NCBI GenBank assembly: GCA_018817865.1 | Contig: JAHITG010000058.1 | Span: forward strand, 1 to 8,329 | Source: Spirochaetota bacterium | GTDB taxonomy: Bacteria; Spirochaetota; JAHITG01 | Direction of reading: 5' to 3' | DNA: 8,329 nucleotides | Part shown: piece after piece, positions 1 to 7,800 of the stretch | Numbering within the stretch: the stretch's first letter is position 1 | Layout: the number at the start of each line of letters is the position of its first letter | The notes under the pieces: model-generated | Told to the model about the DNA's origin: nothing | Database searches by the model: none | The model's input: only the letters and a program-made list of their open reading frames with translations | Program-made: the position numbers and the translations under genes

Positions 1-2
1 AG

Positions 3-95
3 ATAGCAAGGATAGATTACGGGTGGAATTATCCTTTAGCAGGTATTGAATCAACTTATGGAACTCATGGCTTTTCTTTGAATTTAACTTTTTAA
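3..95 (+). CDS. C-terminal end of a probable outer-membrane beta-barrel protein (5' partial)
   Basis: Only the last 30 codons are in the window, ending at a TAA at 93-95. The peptide alternates polar and hydrophobic/aromatic residues (IDYGWNYPLAG, then THGFSLNLTF) and ends in phenylalanine. This is the classic C-terminal strand signature recognised by the BAM machinery for outer-membrane beta-barrels. The pattern of a 'DY' strand, a short glycine turn, then 'THxxSLxLxF' resembles the ends of PorV/PorQ-type outer-membrane proteins linked to type IX secretion, but 30 residues are too few to assign a family. The next gene starts 61 nt downstream on the same strand, so co-transcription is possible. 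If PorV-like, it would fit the C-terminal sorting modules on the two large proteins that follow. The frame is chosen because the other two frames give no comparable protein-like end. Confidence 0.6.
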   Translation: MARIDYGWNYPLAGIESTYGTHGFSLNLTF

Positions 96-156
96 AAGAG
101 AACCATAAAGGCATGGAAACATAAATAAATTCATTTAGGATTTAAAAAGGAAGAAT

Positions 157-3100
157 ATGCCCAGTAAAAGAATATTATTTATATTTTTAGCAATGTCGGT
201 AATAATTTTCGTGATCAGAAATAACATTTTTTCAGCTTTTACTCCTAAATCTTCTGTAAATGTATCAAAATACACTCAGGGAATAGATATTGCGGACCCT
301 TATGTGAAAAAGATGTTTATGAATTGCTTGATCGATACACTGGATTCTAGGAATAACCCGGCCCATGGAAGGGATTCCACCATTGACCTGGATACCGGTG
401 ATAATACTACCTATATTGTAACAGGCGATATTGACGGTATGTGGCTGAGGGATTCCTGTGCCCAGGTACATAATTATGTTTATATGTGTAAAGATGATAC
501 TGATTTGAAAGATATTATTCGCGGTACGATCAGAAGACATATGAAGCATCTGAATTTAACCAACAAACATGCTAAAGCTGCTCTTGTTAATGCCTGGTGG
601 TCAACTTATGAGCCGCGTGATTATGCGACTCCTACGGGTGATTATAAACTCGAATCGGACGGACTACCCTATGTTATCCGCTTGAGCTGGCTGTACTGGA
701 AAATTACAGGGGATACCTCCTGGACAAACAATCCGGGAGAGAGTCAATTCAGTGCCCATAGTGCTTTTAACAACGCCCTTGAATTATTTGTACAGGAGCA
801 GAATCCAACCCCGGAAAATTATAATCTCCCCCCGGTTCAGTATACAGGCCTGGTCTGGTGTTCTCACCGGCCCAGCGATGATGAGTGTGTCAATGGATAC
901 CTTGTTCCCGCAAATATGTTTATAGCCGCCTGGCTGCCTAAACTTAAAGAAATATATACAAATTTCTGGCCCGGTGATACTGCTCATATCAATATGTGCC
1001 AGGACCTTTTTGAAGATATCACCAATGGTATATCCGCTTTCGCCGTATATGACCATCCCACCTATGGCAAGATCTGGGCTTATGAAGTGGACGGGTACGG
1101 AAATTACCTTTTAATGGATGATGCCAATGTTCCCTCCTTACTGTCTGCACCATATATAGGATTTTGTTCCAATAATGATCCGATCTATAAAAACACAAGG
1201 AATTTTTTATTACACACTGATAATCCCGAATATTTTTCCGGTGTTTATTATTCCGGCATAGGAAGCCCCCATACTCCTGATAACCGGGCATGGCCCATGG
1301 CAGTGGCTATGCAGGCTTTAACATCGGATAACCCGGTGGAGATCCAAACGATGCTGGAATACCTGACTATTTCAGAGGCAGGAAAGCGCTATATGCATGA
1401 AGGAGTGGATGTGGATAATCCGGGAAATTTCAGCAGGCCATGGTTCACCTGGCCGGATTCTCTTTACGGTGAAGTAATTATAAAAAAAGTATTAGGACTT
1501 AATTATTATCCTGAAGATGGTGAAGTTTATGTTAAACCTTTTTTAAATAAAAAATCGCAGTATGCTAAGATAACCAATGATATTACATTTGGCAATAAAG
1601 TAAATCTAAAAATTCAGTCTTATGGTACAAATAGTAATATAACATCTGCAACATTAAATGGAGGTCCTGTGGCTCCTGACCCTGTAAAGGGTGTAAAAAT
1701 TAATGCTGATAATGACGGTGTTATCATTCACACAGTACCTGCTTATAAGAATTATCATCTTATTGATCTATCCGGTTATGTTAACCAGGATGCAGTAAGC
1801 TGGGACTGGAATAGAATGGATTCATCAAGAGACGGATCTTTTGATGCTTATTATTTAAACCTGCAAGACCATCAATTATTCTCTGCTCATAATGGGATAG
1901 GATTTAAAGTCGGGAGCTGGAACGACGGCGACAATAATATTATTGGCTGTGCGAATCAAATGGTTAACCTTAATAACTTAATGGCAAGTAATATATATAT
2001 ATTCGGCTGGGCGGAAAATGAGGACCAGACAGGAGTATTTAAAATCAATTATTCGGATGGGAACTATTATGAAGTTATTAAATCATTTTCAGACTGGATC
2101 GTAAGTGCTCCGCAGTATGATGAAGAATATACAGCTCTCATTATGGGGCACAGACAGCATAAAGTTAATGAAGATGAGGTTATCAACGGAAAGCCTGTAC
2201 ATATATTTCAATATAAAATTCCTGTCGCTTATTTCAAGGAATTAACCAGTATCAAGCTTCCTTATAATGAGAATATAAGAATATTTGCCATTACACTTGC
2301 CGGTATAGTCTCCCTGTCACAGCCCAATACACCGGCCTGGGTCTCCGCCATTCCTGTATCGGAATATCAGATCAATTTATTGTGGAATGATGTGTCTAAT
2401 GAAACTTCCTATACCCTTTTCAGGAACCTTTCAAACAGTACTGATACAGCGGTAAATACAGCAGGTGTATCTTATAATATAACCAATTACAGTGATACCA
2501 CACTTGTATCCAATACCAAGTATTTTTTCTGGCTAAAAGCTTATAACTCTTTAGGATCTTCCGGGTTTTCCGCTGTTATCTCCAACACCACTCTTCCCCT
2601 TTCACCACCGGTCATACCCCAATGGATTTCTGCAGAGGCTGTTTCGCCGAGTCAGATCAATTTAACATGGAAGGACACCTCCAATGAAACTAATTATAAG
2701 TTATTCAGTTGTACTTCCAATAATACCAACAGTGCAGTACTGAGAGCATCGATATCCATGAATATAACAAATTATAATGACCTTTCTTTGATACCCGGTA
2801 CGGCCTACTTTTACTGGCTTAAGACCTGGAACTCTCTGGGCTCTTCGGGGTTTTCTGCTGTTACAACTGCAACAACGTTACCGCTTGTGGAAGACGGTAC
2901 GTTTAGATTCGCTGTTATGTCCGACAGCCAGGGAAGCGGGACACCTGTTAATATAACGGTTTTCAGTAAACTCAGTGAGAAAATGTCCGGCCACTATCCT
3001 GTTAAGTTATTCTTCCCTGGTGACCTGATTAACGGCCAGAGTACCTCTTATCCTGAATTTATTAATGAGTTTGCGATATGGAAATCCGTTATCACCAATT

Positions 3101-4851
3101 ACATCCCGTTAACTAACTGTATGGCGGGCCTGGGCAACCATGAAGACGGGTGGGGGACCAAACCAGCGGGCGAGAGGGCTTTTAATGACTCCTTTTCTCA
3201 CCTGCCGGATAATCAACTGGCCGGTTATGGCAGGACGGTATATTATTATGACTATGTCATTCCCGGAGCCAAAGCACGTTTTATTATGCTGAATTCAGAA
3301 CATACCAATGAATCCAGCAGGATCTTATCTGCCCAGAGGAACTGGCTGGAGGCCAGGCTGTCTGAAGCGGATACGCTGGGATATCATACGATAATTTTTT
3401 ATCACGAGCCTGCTTATCCCACAGGAGCCCATTCGGGAAGTGCCCTTGATAAATATGCGGTAGAGAGGGATGCGTTGTGGCAGATTATTGATAATCATAA
3501 TGTAGGTGTCGTATTTTCCGGGCATGAGCATAATTATTCAAGAAGGCATGTTAACAGTATAAATAATCCCGGTTATAAGAACAGTATTTACCAGATAATA
3601 GAAGGGGGTTCAGGCGGTTCTCTTAATGGTACTTATACGGATACATTGAATGTTGATGTTCCGCCGGTATCAGCACATCATTATGTTATTGGTAAAATAG
3701 AAGGTGAGTATATTAATATTTATGTATATACAACGAACAACAGCCTGGTTGACCAGTTCCAGATATATAGAAATAAAACCCCGAAAACAGTAACTGATAA
3801 ACTTCCCAAACCGGTGATCGGCTATAATTTCTCACAGCAGGGTAATGTCAATAATATAAGCTGGGTGGAAGTAAATATGAATAGTGATAATACTGCTGCT
3901 CAGGGTGCTTCCGGAATCTCCTATTATAACATATACAGGAGTGAGACACTGGGGGAATGGTTGAAAATCGGGACATCATCAAATACCTCTTATAATGATA
4001 CTGTCACTAACAGCAGTGATTATTACTATAAAATAAATGCGGTTAATAAAGCCTGGAAAGAAAGCATAGACTGGGGATATGTCCATTCCTCATCTAAAAT
4101 AATCGTTCCGTTATATAATAATTCCACAGGAAACCTGAATGTAAAAATGGTACTTGCTCAAAATACTTTTAATATCCTGTTAAAAGACAAAAATAAATAT
4201 AATAAAAATTTATGGATAGGTATAGAAGATATACCTGCAGAAAAGGATTTTGTTGACAGTTATGAAATAAAGATACTGCAATATTCAGATGATGCGCCTG
4301 TTGAAGATCTTGAATTTGATGAAGAAATAAGTATTGATTTTTACTATAATGTTAATTCACTAATTTCTACTTCCGAAGCCAATGAAGCCGGTATTAATTC
4401 CCGGAATATTGACCAATTTTTAAAAGTATTCAGGCATAATGGCATAGAATGGATCAACCAGGGAGGAGTAATTGATAAAGAAAATAATCGTATTGCTCTT
4501 CGTACAAAGAAAACAGGGAAATATACCTTAAAAATTCAGGAACATGCTGCGGAACTGGAACTGATACAGTTAGAGCCTAAAAAAATATTTACACCTTATG
4601 GAGAACCGCCTCACAATGAAATGAGGTTTTATTTTGAGAACCCGGAAAATAAACAAATAAGTTGTATTATTTACAGCTTAAAAGGCCGAAAAATAAAGGA
4701 GCTACCGGTTAAAATGAACAGTTATAATGAAGGATATTACTATTGGGATGGAAAAGATGAAAATAAGGAAATGGCTGCCAGTGGTGTTTACATTTACCAG
4801 CTAAAATCCAATGAGAAAACCATTAATGGGAGTCTATTATTGGCAAAATAA
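157..4851 (+). CDS. Secreted multimodular GH125 exo-alpha-1,6-mannosidase fused to a calcineurin-like metallophosphatase
   Basis: A 1564-residue exported protein. The ATG is preceded by AAGGAAG (147-153), and residues 4-20 form a signal peptide or anchor (Lys-Arg, then a hydrophobic run). Modules by approximate residue: 40-455 GH125; 455-535 beta-rich glycosidase tail; 535-718 beta-sandwich with DGSFD and a YSDG...SDW pattern; 725-815 and 820-910 tandem FN3; 915-1205 metallophosphatase; 1217-1318 FN3; 1320-1467 beta-rich domain ending in a 'W...GG..D..N' and 'GKYTL' pattern; 1475-1564 sorting module with WDGKD at 1530-1534. GH125 landmarks are GDIDGMWLRDS (90-100), RPSDD (238-242, expected general acid), DGYGNYLLMDDANVPSLL (312-329), GSPHT (369-373) and HE (414-415, expected base). 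By family knowledge GH125 is an inverting, metal-independent exo-alpha-1,6-mannosidase. Known members are about 430 residues, so this is a giant form. Substrate outside the cell is inferred to be a mannan or mannoprotein, perhaps phosphorylated. No frameshift is seen. Confidence 0.93.
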   Translation: MPSKRILFIFLAMSVIIFVIRNNIFSAFTPKSSVNVSKYTQGIDIADPYVKKMFMNCLIDTLDSRNNPAHGRDSTIDLDTGDNTTYIVTGDIDGMWLRDSCAQVHNYVYMCKDDTDLKDIIRGTIRRHMKHLNLTNKHAKAALVNAWWSTYEPRDYATPTGDYKLESDGLPYVIRLSWLYWKITGDTSWTNNPGESQFSAHSAFNNALELFVQEQNPTPENYNLPPVQYTGLVWCSHRPSDDECVNGYLVPANMFIAAWLPKLKEIYTNFWPGDTAHINMCQDLFEDITNGISAFAVYDHPTYGKIWAYEVDGYGNYLLMDDANVPSLLSAPYIGFCSNNDPIYKNTRNFLLHTDNPEYFSGVYYSGIGSPHTPDNRAWPMAVAMQALTSDNPVEIQTMLEYLTISEAGKRYMHEGVDVDNPGNFSRPWFTWPDSLYGEVIIKKVLGLNYYPEDGEVYVKPFLNKKSQYAKITNDITFGNKVNLKIQSYGTNSNITSATLNGGPVAPDPVKGVKINADNDGVIIHTVPAYKNYHLIDLSGYVNQDAVSWDWNRMDSSRDGSFDAYYLNLQDHQLFSAHNGIGFKVGSWNDGDNNIIGCANQMVNLNNLMASNIYIFGWAENEDQTGVFKINYSDGNYYEVIKSFSDWIVSAPQYDEEYTALIMGHRQHKVNEDEVINGKPVHIFQYKIPVAYFKELTSIKLPYNENIRIFAITLAGIVSLSQPNTPAWVSAIPVSEYQINLLWNDVSNETSYTLFRNLSNSTDTAVNTAGVSYNITNYSDTTLVSNTKYFFWLKAYNSLGSSGFSAVISNTTLPLSPPVIPQWISAEAVSPSQINLTWKDTSNETNYKLFSCTSNNTNSAVLRASISMNITNYNDLSLIPGTAYFYWLKTWNSLGSSGFSAVTTATTLPLVEDGTFRFAVMSDSQGSGTPVNITVFSKLSEKMSGHYPVKLFFPGDLINGQSTSYPEFINEFAIWKSVITNYIPLTNCMAGLGNHEDGWGTKPAGERAFNDSFSHLPDNQLAGYGRTVYYYDYVIPGAKARFIMLNSEHTNESSRILSAQRNWLEARLSEADTLGYHTIIFYHEPAYPTGAHSGSALDKYAVERDALWQIIDNHNVGVVFSGHEHNYSRRHVNSINNPGYKNSIYQIIEGGSGGSLNGTYTDTLNVDVPPVSAHHYVIGKIEGEYINIYVYTTNNSLVDQFQIYRNKTPKTVTDKLPKPVIGYNFSQQGNVNNISWVEVNMNSDNTAAQGASGISYYNIYRSETLGEWLKIGTSSNTSYNDTVTNSSDYYYKINAVNKAWKESIDWGYVHSSSKIIVPLYNNSTGNLNVKMVLAQNTFNILLKDKNKYNKNLWIGIEDIPAEKDFVDSYEIKILQYSDDAPVEDLEFDEEISIDFYYNVNSLISTSEANEAGINSRNIDQFLKVFRHNGIEWINQGGVIDKENNRIALRTKKTGKYTLKIQEHAAELELIQLEPKKIFTPYGEPPHNEMRFYFENPENKQISCIIYSLKGRKIKELPVKMNSYNEGYYYWDGKDENKEMAASGVYIYQLKSNEKTINGSLLLAK
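274..1521 (+). other. GH125 catalytic domain
   Basis: Residues about 40-455 of the large protein carry the whole set of conserved GH125 blocks in the usual order: the GDI..MWLRDS..Q block near the start, RPSDD, the long DGYGN..LMDDANVPSLLS block, GSPHT with a following WPM, and the final MHEG...DNP...RPWFTWPDSLYGE block. Asp241 or Asp242 is the expected general acid and Glu415 the expected general base, by analogy with the characterised clostridial and streptococcal enzymes. Nothing essential appears missing, so the domain should be active. The boundaries are estimates. Confidence 0.92.
1759..2310 (+). other. Putative carbohydrate-binding-type beta-sandwich domain
   Basis: Residues about 535-718 open with a 'DLSGYVNQDAVSWDWNR' strand and a DGSFDAYY motif, then IGFKVG, an 'NNIIGCANQMVNL' stretch, a YSDG...SDW pair and a final 'IRIFAITL' strand. 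This order recalls the accessory beta-sandwich often attached to large secreted glycosidases (a 'FN.DG...DG.FDG...' opening and a 'YtDG...sDW' middle). I recognise the pattern but cannot name a Pfam family with confidence. It sits between the mannosidase and the FN3 pair, so glycan binding or spacing is the likely role. Confidence 0.5.
2329..2886 (+). repeat. Tandem fibronectin type III pair (two direct protein repeats, 95-residue period)
   Basis: Two FN3 domains lie head to tail at about residues 725-815 and 820-910. Landmarks recur exactly 95 residues (285 nt) apart: QINLLW (Trp743) against QINLTW (Trp838), and the identical block NSLGSSGFSAV at 797-807 and 892-902. Both also share SNET and NITNY. 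The constant offset shows a duplication with no net insertion or deletion between these landmarks. They act as spacers joining the mannosidase half to the metallophosphatase half. Confidence 0.85.
2899..3771 (+). other. Calcineurin-like metallophosphatase domain (purple acid phosphatase-like)
   Basis: Residues about 915-1205 carry all the two-metal phosphoesterase motifs in order: SDSQ (922-925, motif I with Gln in place of the common His), PGDLINGQ (954-961), GNHE (993-996), FYHEP (1081-1085), SGHEHNYSR (1121-1129) and a GGSGGSL glycine block (1150-1156). The order and the HEHNYSR block are like the purple acid phosphatase-type branch, but the metal-binding Tyr of true purple enzymes (GD..Y) is absent. 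The family hydrolyses phosphomonoesters or phosphodiesters; the substrate here cannot be read from sequence. All other metal ligands are present, so the domain looks catalytically competent. Confidence 0.88.
4579..4848 (+). other. C-terminal sorting / FlgD-like Ig module
   Basis: The last 90 or so residues run FTPYGEPPHNEMRFYF, an IIYSLKG strand, YYWDGKDEN and ASGVYIYQL, ending in GSLLLAK. This is the usual layout of type IX-type C-terminal sorting domains and of the related FlgD-like modules on secreted proteins of several candidate phyla. The next gene ends with a matching module. It is probably the export or surface-attachment signal, removed or anchored on secretion. Confidence 0.7.
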
Positions 4852-4872
4852 GCAGGAGAAAATTTTTATATT

Positions 4873-4880
4873 AAGGAAAG
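4873..4880 (+). promoter_or_regulatory. Ribosome binding site deciding a GTG start
   Basis: AAGGAAAG lies 8 nt before the GTG at 4889, and that GTG opens a textbook signal peptide. An ATG in the same frame at 4811 lies inside the preceding gene, has no purine-rich site before it, and would place a charged 26-residue extension ahead of the signal peptide. A second purine block, AGGAG at 4854-4858, has only an ATT at a suitable distance, so it is less likely to set the start. Confidence 0.65.
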
Positions 4881-4888
4881 ATAAAAAA

Positions 4889-7800
4889 GTGAAAAAAATA
4901 TTTCTATTAATCAATTTTCTTTTAATAATAACCTTAAAGTTGATTTTTTCACAGAATAATTATGGGATAAATATAGGACATCTTGACCATTTAGGTGAAG
5001 ACAGGGGTCCTTTTCGGATGATCTGGCTCTATTGTGATTATCCAAAATATGAAAATGTGGGTGATTCTGATGAAGGTATTGCCTGTGTCGATGATGCCGC
5101 GAGAGCAATTGTTACTTACTGCCGGTATTATGAATTAACCGGTGATACCACAGCTATTGAAAGAGCCTACAGGATCTGCAAGTTTGTCGAAACCATGCAT
5201 GCGCCAAAAACCGGGCCGGGTGACAGCAGTGAATATTGGAATTTTGTGTGGGAACCTTATGACGGGACCAGCTGGAGAAATGAAGGCGGGCCAACAAGCT
5301 TTCGGCAATTCAGCGGTTATGCGTCCCGTGCGGTCTGGGGTTTTGGTTATGCCATACCTGTTTTTATGAAAGCCGGCGGGACTTATTCCAATTATGCTGT
5401 TACCAGTTTAAAAGGTTACATAGATGAATTTAAAGATAGAGGTAATAATGACCAGAATTCAGGAACATCTTCCCTGCATGGAATTACTATTCATTCTATT
5501 ATTTTTAATAATGCTCATCTTGCAGGAACAGCTATCCTGGGAGCCGGTGCAAAATCTGAAGCCTATGGGAACGATGACGGTACCCTGAATAATGTTATCC
5601 AGACTGCTTGTGATGATATGGTCAATAATCAAAACGGTGATATAAATACTTATCCATTTTGCGGTATTTTAACAAAAACAGATAATGTCACTCATTTTCA
5701 GGGATATGGGGCGCTGTCAGTGGCAGGATTAGCCTATGCGGCAAAAGTATATAATGATAACACATATTTAACGGCAGCCAAAAAGGCTGTTGATTATTTT
5801 TATACTATTTATTTGACCTCGATATTTCCTGGAAAAGAAGGCAGGAACCCCGCTATTTTAGAATTTCCGCAGATCGCTTATGATATTTCACCAATGGTGG
5901 AAGGGTGTTATAGAGTTTATGAAGCAAGCAAAGCCATGGGAGATCCTTCATCCGTTTATTTGAAATATGCTAAATATGCAGGTCTTTTTGCTTCCTGGTT
6001 TATAGGGAACAATATTTACGGTGTTCCGGCTTATGACCCTGCTACGGGGATCTGTTTTGATGGATTGGAAGGTCCCGGCATACCGATCGATAATCGGATA
6101 AACCGGAATTCAGGCGGTGAATCCACAGTAGAGACATTAAACTCATTATTACTTGTCTTGCCTGATGATAATTGCAGGCCCTATGCTTATGCCAGAGAGA
6201 TCAAAAGACACAGTTGTATAATACTTGAGGCGGAGGAAGCTGAGACTATCGTGAACGGAGAAGTAAAAGATGAAGAGTTCTATGGGCCCCAGTCAAGCGG
6301 TCAGAACTTAAGTGAATTAAGATATTTAAAGCTGAATCCGGGCGGTATGATGAGAATGGAATTTTATACTGAAAACAGTTATGATGATTTAAGTGATAAC
6401 TACCTGGTTTATCTGTATTATTCCAGAAGGACGGTCTCTGATATCATAACAATAGAAGTAGACGGGATTCCGGTAAATTTCGATATAGGGAACTCCCCTG
6501 ATTCTGATTTTATCTGGTGCGCTAAATTAACAAATAATGGCCTGCCCGCAGTTTTTAATTTGTCTCCCGGGAAACATTCTATTAAAATAACAGCAGGAAC
6601 CGGATCACTGGACCTGGACCAGATCAACATCCAGCCTGTGGTTCAAAGGAAAACTTTTCAGCTGCAGTCCGGTGAAACATTTGATGTTGACAGGAAATTT
6701 CTGCCGGACAGTTTGGGTGGTTCTGTCCCGTCGGGATTGAGTGTTTCTGCTTCCCCCTATGGAAATACACTGGATCTTGAATGGCAGACAACGGCAAATA
6801 CGTACGGTTATAATGTTTACAGGAAAGCAGAATCAGAAACAGGCTATCAGAAATTAAATCAAAGACCTGTTACAAAACAGAATTATATTGATAATGGTTT
6901 AACCCGGGGAATATCTTATTATTATAAGATAAGTTCTTTAAGCAATAACGCATTATGGGGCGAATCCCTGCTTTCATCTTCGGTTTCAGAAATACCGCTG
7001 TCTCCCCAGGCAACAGAAATGGAAATAACGGAAACAGAATTTGACTGGGCGATTTTGAAAAACGGCATACTTTTCAATTCTCTGCAGAATAATGGTTTTG
7101 CTGATACCAGAACTTATGAAATTGACCTGGATAAATATCCTGATCTATCCGTTTCCATAGATAATCCTTCGGGAAAGTACTGGTCCATGAAAGTTTTAAG
7201 GTGGCTTACTTCAGGCGCCCAGTTTTTTAATTTTGAGGAATTTGAGATACAAAGCAGTACAAGGGATACAGGGCAGTTTACATATAATATAAAATCTATA
7301 TGTAATTTAAATGGCAATAATAGAATTAAACTTAGATTTATGTTCCCTGATAATAATTCTTCTGCTGTTTTAAAGGAATTAAAAATATACAATAAAAATT
7401 CAGGAGAAGTTTATGATACAATAACATCTCCGCAACTGTGGTTTGAAAATGACGGGGTTGAACCGGATTATTATGTCCCCGATATAAGTTTAATGGTCAA
7501 TAAACTCTTACAGAAGATAACTGTTAATGGGGCGCTTTCTGAAAATACAGAAATGATCTTATCCAAGAACATAACAGCAGATTTTGATCATTATAAATCT
7601 ATTAATTTTAAAATTGATTCAGATGATGAGTGGGAATTTTCTATTACATATAATGACAGTGAATATATGATAAAACCTTATTCAAAAACTAACGGCGGGT
7701 TCTTTTATAATTTGGATCGATTATTAAATGGAAGTATTAAAGGGTTATCAGAGATCAATATTAAATTCAAGATAAAACCTTCATCTGCTGTTGCATTTAA

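Noticed and set aside
96..156. Promoter for the mannosidase gene
   Set aside because: The gap is AT-rich, but no -35/-10 pair with good spacing stands out. The small CCAT...ATGG inverted repeat has only 4-bp arms.
4811..4888. An in-frame ATG extending the second enzyme by 26 residues and overlapping the mannosidase gene by 41 nt
   Set aside because: No ribosome binding site precedes it, the added residues are highly charged and lie before a good signal peptide, and a GTG with AAGGAAAG upstream fits better.
265..7392. Several antisense and out-of-frame open frames of 60-95 codons inside the two large genes
   Set aside because: They lie wholly within genes with clear domain content, have no ribosome binding sites or recognisable protein features, and are expected by chance in long coding regions.
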